Source of the DNA: Paraglomus occultum
Taxonomy: Eukaryota > Glomeromycota > Glomeromycetes > Paraglomerales > Paraglomeraceae
NCBI GenBank assembly: GCA_910592205.1
Contig: CAJVPJ010000012.1
Span: 1-64,000 of the forward strand
Length of the DNA: 64,000 bases
Direction of reading: 5' to 3'
Positions 1-9,912 of this stretch are shown here, piece by piece. The number at the start of each line of letters is the position of its first letter. The first letter of the stretch is position 1. Below the pieces are notes generated by a model. The model had not been told where the DNA came from and did not search any database. It was given only the letters and a program-made list of their open reading frames with translations. Both the position numbers and the translations under genes were made by a program.

Positions 1-136
1 ATCAAAATGGCTTGCATCCGAAAGGACTTAAACAAACGAAAGACTATAAAACAGGCGTCAATTACAATGTCTTATTGTTAAGGAATTTCCGTCGCTTATT
101 CAAAAAACAACGAGTGCAAGGCGAATGCCATATGTC
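1..136. repeat. Direct repeat R1, copy 1
   Basis: This 136-bp block, starting atcaaaatggcttgcatccg, recurs at 384-519 with only a few substitutions (for example gtgcaagg versus gtacaagg). The offset is 383 bp. It is the first part of a mosaic duplication; shorter pieces of the same unit recur at 255-273/525-543 and 275-328/666-719. No convincing protein is encoded. Confidence 0.9.
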
Positions 137-274
137 AAAAAAAGAACGTTGCAACACTCGCGGTCCCCTCGAAAGAAAAAAAATGGCTGCGACACTCGCT
201 CCCTCAAAAAAAAAAAAGAAGGCTGCACACTCGCTACACTCGCGGCTCCATCGATGCTTGCTATGCATCTCAAG

Positions 275-328
275 GAGGGCATTTACATGATCAGAAAGCT
301 ATGGGCGGTAATGATACTAATTGCACGG
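275..328. repeat. Direct repeat R2, copy 1
   Basis: A 54-bp block beginning gagggcatttacatgatcag recurs at 666-719 with a single g/a difference in the middle. It belongs to the same locally duplicated segment as R1, but the spacing between R1 and R2 differs in the two copies. Confidence 0.88.
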
Positions 329-383
329 GAGGAAATATATCAAAGATGCTGATAGAAATGGAAAGGCACACATTTCCATTATG

Positions 384-519
384 ATCAAAATGGCTTGCAT
401 CCGAAAGGACTTAAACAAACGAAAGACTATAAAACAGGCGTCAATTACAATGTCTTATTGGTAAGGAATTTCCGTCGCTTATTCAAAAAACAACGAGTAC
501 AAGGCGAATGCCATATGTC
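384..519. repeat. Direct repeat R1, copy 2
   Basis: Second copy of the 136-bp unit seen at 1-136, nearly identical. The sequence that follows copy 1 (136-254, containing A-runs and repeated actcgc words) is missing after copy 2, where the shared 19-bp word at 525-543 follows directly. The copies therefore differ by insertion or deletion of blocks. Confidence 0.9.
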
Positions 520-540
520 TGTTGTGCTTGCTATGCATCT

Positions 541-960
541 CAAAGTTCTGCCATACTAGGATATCAATATAATGAAGCTAAAGATGAGAACGGGCTGTAC
601 ACGGGCGCTCCAGAAACGATATTAGCCTATAACGTTCGTCGAATCCTTGGGAAAAAGGGGTGGGTGAGGGCATTTACATGATCAGAAAGCTATGGGCGAT
701 AATGATACTAATTGCACGGTCTTTTCTGGAATCAGTCAATGCTATTTCGCATACAGATCATCATGAACGCCGATTGTGGAGAAACCGAATACAAGCTGCA
801 GATCCCATTGAGCGACTGCATAGTAGCCCCTATACTTGGAATGTATAGAAAAAAGAATTAGTCATTTCAAGCATGTCACCGGAGAATGTTCAAAGTTGGT
901 CTAAAAAAGTTTCAGCAATCTCTGTACATGATTTGTTAGAAAGGCAACCGAGTATACAAT
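541..960 (+). pseudogene. Decayed coding-like stretch, family unknown
   Basis: Short open stretches in shifting + frames have protein-like composition. About 555-660 gives LGYQYNEAKDENGLYTGAP, about 770-850 gives NADCGETEYKLQIPLSD, and about 855-960 gives SPENVQSWSKKVSAISVHD. They are separated by stop codons and frame changes, and copy 2 of repeat R2 interrupts them. I do not recognise the family. It could be a degraded gene or a gene with unusual introns. Confidence 0.35.
666..719. repeat. Direct repeat R2, copy 2
   Basis: Second copy of the 54-bp block at 275-328. It sits inside a stretch that reads like decayed coding sequence on the + strand (see 541-960). Confidence 0.88.
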
Positions 961-2490
961 AGTAATAGTGAAGAGAACAAAAAAGCTGTATTTACATAAC
1001 ACGTAACCAGCTAAGCTGTAAAATTTGTCATCTTCATTTAGGATGACGGAAAAGAACAAATACAAGACTGAGGAAGACATATTCGAGCAGCACTATGGTG
1101 GGAGAAATGGGTTGTAACCTGAAAAGTTTGTAGATTAGTAGACTGTCAAGACTGTTGGCTGATGCTTTATTAAAGACATGTTTGCGTTCCGTAGGTCACT
1201 TTCAGACAGTGCCGGTGGTGTAAAAAATAAAATCAAGAAACGAGTTTACCTCAGTCTTTGGGAGGAAATCTGTTAAGCTGGCCGCGTTTGGTGATTACAA
1301 GCTCTCCGCTGAGGAATGCCGCCATCTTTTGTTCTAAAGGACTGTTGTGAAGTATCATTCACCTGCGATGTTATTTGACTACAACATACAACACCTCAAT
1401 CTACAAACTTGGCAACATCGAACAAGAATTTTTACACTGACTGCGGTTTATCCACCATCAGTGGAAATGTGCACTGTACCATTTCATGGTCAGTGCAAGT
1501 AACGAGTTCAAGTCAGAAGCCGCAGAATCATAATTACTACTTCTACCGGAGAAAGCGTCGGATAGTTTGGGGGAAGCCTTGTGTGTTGTTGTCGAATAAG
1601 GACTATAGGGATGAGATGGATAGGGAGTTAGAGTGGTTTGATAGAAAACAAAATTCCTACTTTACAAAAAGAACCTTTTGACATTTGATCTCAATAAAGC
1701 TTTGAAAACATAGCCAGTGCGGTCGATTGAAGCCTGTTGTTTAATCACGCTGGTTTGCGGTAGGGTTAGAAGTGGCATAGAATTGATAGTGAACATCATT
1801 TACGTAAACGCGAATACGGCTAGTCAGTGAAGAACAAGAAAGATAAGTTATTAATCAAGCTAACGGAAGAACAGCAAGAAAATTTAAACCATACCGCGGT
1901 GGAGGCGGGTCCACGAAACCATGGTTCCCAACAATTCTCTTCCTCTGATTCGAATTTGGATTTCTGATACACACCGCCCGTCAGAACACGAAAATCAGTA
2001 CTGTCTGAAACAGCCCGCAATTACCAAGACATGGATGGGGGGGTCCCGAATTATTGGCTTAGAAGCTGGTGACAAGGCATATATTGATAGATGATCGCTT
2101 TTTCCCTATTTCCTTTCATTTTTCTTAGCTATCAAGCATGACTAGCCAACTCGAGAATTGCCTTAACCTTAATGATCAAAACTTAAAATGCATTGCTTAC
2201 CGCATATGGGCTAATCAACGAGCTCATTTTCGCAAGTTCAGAATCGCCAATTGTACGTTATATTGGTATTCCCATGTTATCCTAATTGTTCTGCAGCTAT
2301 CATAGGCGAATTTGATGTCACTTTGTCTGGTATACGATCACACAACAGTGTATGGAAGCGTTAGAAACTATGTGTGCAATTATAACGTTCAAAAATTTGT
2401 CATAAATACGTTTATTTATACATTTTTGCAACCGTTTGTGGTAACGCTTATCCAATTCTAAAAAATGAAATGTATCGAGTCCACTCTACC
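961..2490. other. No intact gene; weak coding-like remnants
   Basis: No gene can be supported here. Around 1041-1115 a + frame reads TEKNKYKTEEDIFEQHYGG before a stop. Around 1180-1400 other + frames look protein-like but are broken. 1409-1681 (+) is open for 90 codons without a recognisable domain. The rest, up to the dynamin gene, shows nothing I can name. Confidence 0.4.
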
Positions 2491-5400
2491 CTACATGGCC
2501 TCGTTAATTATCTCAAATGCCTTTTTATACACATCAAGCATGGTTTTACATTTCTGTCTCTCGTTTGCAAGATTCTCATCCTCCTGCAACAGATCAGAGA
2601 ACAATTCCTCCTTATACAATTCTGACACTAAGCGATTCTGGACAGCTTCACGTGAATAATTTACAAGAAGATGCATGATGGATTTAGGCACTAAATCTTG
2701 AATTGTCTTCCGAACAATATTGAAATATGATGTAATCAAGGAGCCTGCAAAGGTGAAATATTATTGTATAAGAACAACGTATAACATGTCCACAATATAA
2801 ATTACACGTCGCGGAAAGTCAAATTCAAGACGAACTTACGTATAAGCTGCGCTTCCATTTGTTCCCGCTCGGTTAGATTGGAATTTTCATCGGATAGCAA
2901 CGTCTATCGTATTAAACGAGCAAACATCAGTTAGAAAGCTCGCTACCCCGGCATGTTGTCATCATGATAGTCAATGTCATTCTCATCTTTTTCTATGTCA
3001 ATGTTGTATATTCTTTCTCAACACGTACACTATCAAACTTCTTCTCCAATTCATCCATATCCATAGGTATGGCCTTAGAATATACACTAGATCGGCCACT
3101 GCTTCCCTGATCAGGTAGCACAGTACGATCTGCTTTGTTGCCACTTCCAAAAAAGTACGTAAGAAAACTTTCACGTTGAGACCATGAATTTGAACCCGAT
3201 GTGGGTGATATCCCGTTCATGCTATAATCTCGCATATGGCTATCTGTATAACTATCCGAATTTGAAGAAGTCTCAAGAGCATCATCTTTCGTTGTTAGGC
3301 CGTTGGTCGCTTTTTCATGGTGTGACGCATTGCTCATGTTAGCTGTCTGTTACGATAGTAAGCACAATACCCCAATAAAAAACAATTAAGTAAGATTCGA
3401 CGCAAGAATCTACACATTTCGTAAGTTTAATTACCCGTCTCTGGTGTTTCTCGACATCCCTTCTTTTTTTTTCATTCTGTTTGACTATATCAGATATAGC
3501 CCCACCTCCACCAATGAAATCAGGATGATTAGTGTTGATGTATGCTCGTTGAATGGCAACAAGACTCTCAACATATTCCGCTGTCGGGGGTAATCGTTCG
3601 CGTAATAAGTCAGAGACTACTTCAAGAAGTTTAGCATGTAGTTTCGGATATTGGTTAAGCTCCTGTTGACCAACGTTGAAATTACTTAGGGGTCCAATTT
3701 CATTACGAAAAGAATACCACACGACATTATTAGTATCATGGAAATACCTTACTTCCACAGTGATGACATATTTTTATCAATTCCTCGTAAACAAGTTCAA
3801 CGCATCGAAGGCTTGGCGGTTCTAGCAGTTGTATTTGTGGCCTAACCAATAAATCGAACGCTATTTCTGGAACAAAGAGAAACGGTCGCGGGCCAGTAGA
3901 ATTGCGTATAGCTGTCCTTATATCTTGTATACTCAAATTGTAGCCAGGTTGAATAGATTCTAAAGCAGCGCCAAAAACGTTATTGAAAATATAATATATT
4001 CGTGCACCACCTGACCTATATAATATAAAACGAACAACGTAAGTCTCAATTGTATTGTACGATAATAAAAGTAAATTGGTAAACCTACAATTCTTTGGTT
4101 GATATTTCTTCTGCAGTGCCGTCAATGGATGCCATAAAATCAAGTGCGAATTTGTTGAGAAGTTTTAATATCAGAGCAGCCTAAGTTCAAAATTGGTCAT
4201 TTTGTTACATCAGACACCTGGATTAACATAAATTACAATTGATAAACCCATGACGTACCTTTTGAGCTTTGCCAGTGAGTGCCCCATCTCCATACGATGA
4301 AAGCTCTTGTTGAGTTTGTGCAATAAGAGCATTAATCCGTGCCTTCATATCAGGTAATCTTTCTCGAATATGATTCATGAGAATCTTAAGACGCAATCGA
4401 TGTATTTGTCGATGTGAGCCAATCGAATTAACCACAATTCCCACTTTGAGCGCGAATTCTCTACATTGTAAAGTCCTAACTTATAACTACAACTTCTCAC
4501 ATATGCCTTATTTGTATTACAGCTTAACTCATTCCATTAACAGTACCACTGTAAAGCGCTACGTACGATGTTCAAAGTCTTAGCCAGAAAGGGCGTTCCA
4601 CATCTCGAAGAAATGCTCCGATACGCAGGATGATGTTTGAAAAACTCTACTTCTGCCTTCAATGCTTCTGCCATTGGTTTATTGGTGGAAATGTCATGTT
4701 GACTACGGTTGACAACGCCAATAAATCCGAGTTTAAGCGGATAGACACGTCCGGTGAGAATATCAAGTGCGTTGGTGCCAGCATCCATTAAATCTAATTT
4801 AGTCAAGACGCCAATAGTTCGCCGACCTAAATTTCAGACGGTACATGAGACAGCCGAATAGCAGAAGGAAAAGACGATCAAGCAAGCGTACAGAGATAAT
4901 TGCACAATAAAACAGTGCCCAGACAAACCTTCTGCGTCAACTTGTTTCGCAAGTTTTAAACTTTCGGAATTGACCAGATCTACATTTGCCGGACTAACAG
5001 CCAGGATTATACTGAAGGACGGGCAAAGTTTGTAAAGGTTACGATAAATTACATCCCCTCAATGCTTTCAATACATGAATGCTTGCTCTTTTCATTCTCA
5101 CAATGATATCAAACCTATTGGGCTTTGTTATATAATCAAGAATCAAATTCCTCGTTTGTTTTTCAATGTCCGTTGGTTGATCGCCTGATGATATGGCAAA
5201 TCGTTAGATAATGTATGTAGCTCAAAGAAAACCAATAGTTAGATCAACATGCTTACCAACAGGAATCTATACATATAGGTGCAAAAAGTCCAAACATTAC
5301 CAATTCTTTATTGCGCTCACGATGCCATCGAAATAAACTATTTTCATTTTTACCTTCGTCAATCCAGGCAAATCAACTAGCGTCAAGTTCAATACTTTGG

Positions 5401-5782
5401 GCGAGAATATCTTCAGATGAATAGGCGATTTTGAAATCCCTTTATTCTGCCCGGCGACTCTTGCTGTTTCGGCTTCTATCTCTTTCCTAATCTCCACAAA
5501 ATCAGTAAATTTTTGAGCAGGCGCGTGTAGGAATTCGCCATATTCTTGTGTCGTGGAGTCGTCCGACTGTGGTATGTTTACAAGCTGAAGAACCAACGGA
5601 CGACGAGTAATGATTCCATTCCCTCGCGGTAGAAAATCACGTTGGACAATATTTTCAAGAACCGAGGATTTTCCAGAAGATTGTGAGCCTACTACAATGA
5701 TCTGTGGCAGATCCACAGTTTCACTACCGATTGTATTGAAAACGTCTTGAAGCTTATTTACCAGAGGAATAAGGTCATTCAT
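2491..5782 (-). CDS. DNM1: Dynamin-related GTPase, Dnm1/Drp1 type (mitochondrial/peroxisomal fission)
   Basis: Large GTPase that oligomerises around mitochondria and peroxisomes to cut them. The first exon (5354-5782) starts [15 protein letters not shown] and carries the P-loop GSQSSGKSS, switch I motif RRPLVLQL and switch II DLPGLTK. Later exons give [11 protein letters not shown], the G4 motif [16 protein letters not shown] (about 4760-4810), the middle domain with [14 protein letters not shown] and [15 protein letters not shown], then YINTNHPDF, a serine-rich insert [15 protein letters not shown], and a GED ending IINEAM. The order and the FLxYFFG motif match Dnm1 better than Vps1. There are about ten introns. 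A 10-nt micro-exon at 5257-5266 (attcctgttg) is needed to keep frame: it restores [14 protein letters not shown] between 5354 and 5184. All GTPase motifs look intact, so the gene is probably functional. Confidence 0.95.
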
Positions 5783-6073
5783 GTTGGTAGTTCTTGTACA
5801 GGAACGATTTAATAACTAAACGTAGTTAAATATTTCTAGACTTTTTAGTAAAACGGAACTTCATATATAGAACGAAAACAAATGTGACAAAACGTTTGTA
5901 CTACAGTGACATATGTTACACGCCTTGCGCCACACGATGTAAATACATGCAAGGATCGTCTGTGTAAATTATCGTTGACAATATTTAATATGTTGACTCT
6001 TTTTTTCTTATCGGAAAATCTCTTGACTAGAAAGCAAAGAAGTATTAAAGAATAATAACTAAATTGCCTATAT

Positions 6074-7935
6074 ATGGCACCAGATATATCGAAAGTCCAG
6101 CCAAAATCGGTAACAGAAAACGATCTTGAGCACTTTCGGCAGGAATGGCGTGCAGAAGTCGAACTCAGAAAGACTCTTGCGCAGCAGCCCGATGATCATT
6201 CGGACCAGGCTTCTAATGCAAATAATAACACACTGCGTGAGGACGATTCGACACAAACTACAATTTCGAGGCTTGAGAATGTAGAGCATTTTTTCCGGCG
6301 GTTGAGCTTGAGTGAACAGTTCAACAGAGAAACGAGCGAAGAGCGGGAAATTCCCCAGCAAGAGGTGGAATATGATAATGCTGGATTACCGGGGTTGAAT
6401 CAGCAGAACGCCCTGTCTGAGAAGAAAGAGGAAATAGAGCGTGATGATGTTCCCAGGACTGCATTGGAATATTATGTCCGTGCTGTTGCTGATGAACGAG
6501 AGGGAAACTTGAATGAAGGTAGAGATTGAGATGTAGGAGATGAAGTTAATTTGTACTCTACTGTCGGTTACTTACATTAATATATTTTATTACTGTTTCT
6601 AGCGATAAAGAACTATAGCAAAGCGACAACGCTTGACCCCGACGTCGAACATATCTATCGTAACCACTTTAATGTTGAGCCTCGTGATTCTCAACTTGAG
6701 AGTCAGTCGCTATCTACCCAAAATTTAGTTCAATTAGACAGCAATTCGCTCCTGCCCCCTGGACGCAGCACTGATGAGCACGGCTCTGCCTCTTCAACAT
6801 ACACGAATATGACTTTGCTCCTTAATTCCTTCCATGAAGACTCGTTAGACTATATTCCTCTCAAGCCCAATCGTAAAGTGCATATAGCCAAATTACCTAA
6901 CGAATTAATAGTAGCTATTTTGAAAGCCCTGATTTTTGAAGATGTGAGGGGTGTTACAAGGTGTGCATTGGTGTGCAAGAAGTTCTGCTTGCTATCGTAT
7001 GAGAATTCGGTGTGGCGATTCCTGTGTGAGGTTGCACATCGCGGGTGGAACTTATCTCTTACTGCGTCTAATCTGATGTTAAAGAATGAAGTGTTGAACT
7101 ATAACAACAATTGGAGAAGAATGTTTATTGAAAGGTTGGTTATGCCAGAAAATGGCGAGTTGTTGAAATGATCTACGGATGTCTGATATGTTCAATTTTT
7201 AGACCTAGAATACGATATGATGGGGTATACATATCCAGATGCGCATATCCAAGGTATTCTATCAATTAATGCTGAGTGAAGAAACAAGCATAGGGATTAT
7301 ATTACAAAGATTGCGCTAATTACAACATCAATTCACTAATAGCTCATTTTCGTTTGAATTAGAGCGGGTTCTGATGAAAATGCCTGGACTCAACCGATTC
7401 ATGTTGTAATATATCATCGATTTCTAAGGTTCTATGCGGACGGTAGTTGCACTAGTTTGCTGACTACCAAAGAACCGAAATCGGTTGTCTACACATTAGG
7501 ACCTAACTTCAAGTCAAAACAGCTCATGGCGGGCCAGTGGGTATTAGATGTCGAGAGTCATATTGTTAGCATTGAACTTAGAGATTTGGATCTCCCAAAC
7601 CACACGTTTTACATGACGTTGGAGCTAGAATCGACACATCGTGGTAAACATAACAAGTTACTATTGCATGGTAAGTCACATTATGGAAGTAGCTAATGAC
7701 GCCGTTATCTACCGTTAATACAGTCATTAATTGTAATAATGTATTATTAGAGTATACGTGTGTTAATAATCTGACCAATAGTGGAGATAATGTGAAAATG
7801 GGCCGTGAGAGACCGTTTTTCTTCAGCAGGGTAAGATTATTGCTTCAATTAGAGTTCGTTGACATACCAAAAAAAGCAGCTAACGTTTCAATTATAAACT
7901 GTAGGTCGCCACATATCCTGTTGGATGGTAATTAA
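6074..7935 (+). CDS. F-box protein, FBXO9/Hrt3/Pof7 type
   Basis: Predicted substrate adaptor of an SCF (Skp1-cullin-F-box) ubiquitin ligase. The N-terminus (6074-6518) is charged and ends in a TPR-like segment that continues across the first intron (ALEYYVRAVADEREG..., then AIKNYSKATTLDPD). The F-box follows at about 6885-7010 (IAKLPNELIVAILKAL, then CALVCKKF and VWRFLCE). Downstream exons give RPRIRYDGVYISRC, VIYHRFLRFYADG and, after an intron at 7672-7750, ERPFFFSRVRLL. This C-terminal block is diagnostic of the FBXO9/Hrt3 family rather than a generic F-box protein. Splice junctions at 6518/6603 and the later ones all keep phase. Divergent from the dynamin gene, with about 290 bp between the start codons that could hold both promoters. 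Confidence 0.9.
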
Positions 7936-8531
7936 ATTTAACCTGCAACGGTTTAAAATAAACTATTAATTTAAATTAAGCATAATAAAATTTACAACGG
8001 CTCTATGGTTCACAAATATAAAAAGCCGTATTTATGTCTATTTATTAATAGTTGCTCCACTGTTCTTGCTTGTTGCCCAGTTTAATTAATTTCATTCTAT
8101 AATAATAATGCTTAATCCCTTACATGTCTTATTCTGCCAGAACCCCTCATTTCGTCATTATAATTGCCTTGTATTTTGTCATTCTCGGTTATGTATCAAT
8201 CAGCATACCTTTCTTGTTTGTTTCATGGAACATTTTAATTACAAATTAGGCATCACACATCACATGATTTCAGCCAAGCGCAGTGACAATTTGACGGCGA
8301 TATCTATCACTAACACATTAGGACGTGTTACTAAGCTAAAAGTGACGTGTTATTTGATTTTGTCAATATAAAAGCTTGGAAATATTATAAATTATGCGGG
8401 TTGCTTCGAGTGCCTTTATCTCACAAAATAAATAGCATACTTTCTTCAAACTTATAAAAATTACAACACCACCAACTCTATCAATACCACGACGGACAAC
8501 TCACAAACGCTTCATCCTACCAACACACAAG

Positions 8532-9425
8532 ATGTCTGCAACATCAACCTACACACCTATAGATTTAACCAGATCCCCAGCGAGAGGACGTAATAGTAGA
8601 AGTCTAAGCGAAGTAATAACAATAGAAGATGACAGTTCACCCATGCGAACGCCTGAACGAATAACAATTCAACCGGCGCGAAGGATGCCCTCGATACACC
8701 GGACAAGTAACCCCACACCTTCCTTTTCCCCTGCAGACAGTTTTGAAAGCGGACTGAGTAACAATCCTTCAAGATTGAATTTCGGTGGTGAGTTTTTGAG
8801 AAGACTGAGAGTTGATGGCATTAATATATATACTATTAGAGATAAGATGAACGAATGCTACTTTTCCGAGTTTAGATGGTAAAAGCTGCAAAATATCAAT
8901 CATGAATATTTGACTATAAGGAGTGGTTCATATTATTATTTGTCAGTCCGCTATCTTGGCGTTTGAGCGCACAATCAAGTCCGATTAACAATAATTTCTT
9001 TTCCTTTTCGGGGAGCAGTGTTAACACAAACAATTGTCGGCTTATTCTACCCTTATCATGGGAATCTGCATGCGCAACCACCACCACATAATCCTTCGAG
9101 GCCAACATCAACACGCTCTCGCCGTGAAGGCACACCGAACATAGCATATGACAATTCTGAAGTGGTATGTCTGCCAAATCCTCCCTCCCGAAAACAACCA
9201 GAAGATAAACCGCCTAAACCCGGACATGTCGTGGATCTTGATGAAACCAAAATATTAGTATGTTGTGACTGCGATCAGGTGTTAGGAGAGAAATTGTGGA
9301 CATTAAAATGCGGACATATTATTTGTGGTGGATGTGCTGATAATTCTAATAATTTAAAGAACAAAGTGTGTCCGAGTTGTGGAATGAAAACAAGAACGAC
9401 TCACTTACAACAGCTTTATGTATAA
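8532..9425 (+). CDS. RING-finger protein with SUMO-interaction-like motifs (STUbL candidate)
   Basis: Two exons, 8532-8787 and 9019-9425, join in phase through a gtgagt...cag intron and give about 221 residues. The N-terminal half is disordered and holds SIM-like cores PIDLT and VITIEDD; HVVDLDE lies just before the RING. The C-terminal RING runs C-x2-C-x12-C-x-H-x2-C-x2-C-x12-C-x2-C (CCDC, KCGHIICGGC, CPSC), so all eight zinc ligands are present. SIMs plus a C-terminal RING is the layout of SUMO-targeted ubiquitin ligases (Slx8/RNF4-like), which act in nuclear protein quality control and DNA repair. That role is inference: no family-specific signature beyond this layout is visible, and other small RING proteins could look alike. 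Confidence 0.8.
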
Positions 9426-9912
9426 GATTTCTTTCACATTTTATATTGTTGCAAGTTTCTTTTTTCTTACAAAAGATATCTAAGAAAGATTTATACATTT
9501 GTAAACAATTGAAATTTTATAATCAAATATATCAACATTGTCAGATTATTTTACAAGAAAGAAAAGAAAGAAAAGAAGATAAAGGCCACCACCAAAGATA
9601 TAAACTAAAAGAAAAAGTTAATGTTTACATAGATACTCAAAAACTTTTTTACTTTATATATATATTTATTCGGTTTCGTAGATATCTATTTGTGAGGTGG
9701 ATACTTTACTCCCATGCTCTTGACACATAAAGTTAAATCACAAACTATTCGTAGCAATGAGAACTTCATACACAATGGTCTCTCCTAATTGCTAATCCTA
9801 TACCCAACTCTTTAATATTTGGATAAAATTAATCACACAATAGGCTTCCTTTTTCAACTAACCCGCGGTTTCCTACACGCGACCGCATTCGCCCACCCTT
9901 CATCTCCGAAAT
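9426..9912. other. Convergent intergenic spacer
   Basis: About 490 bp lie between the 3' ends of the RING gene (+) and the Arb2-type gene (-). The + frame stays open after 9425 through AT-rich sequence rich in lysine and tyrosine codons, which looks like chance. Both 3' UTRs must lie here; nothing else is seen. Confidence 0.6.

Noticed and set aside
1969-1983. Sequence acacaccgcccgtc, identical to a universal small-subunit rRNA word
   Set aside because: The surrounding bases do not match 16S/18S rRNA and no neighbouring conserved rRNA words are present, so it is chance.
6068-6361. 97-codon minus frame over the F-box gene
   Set aside because: It lies opposite a well-supported exon and has no family features.
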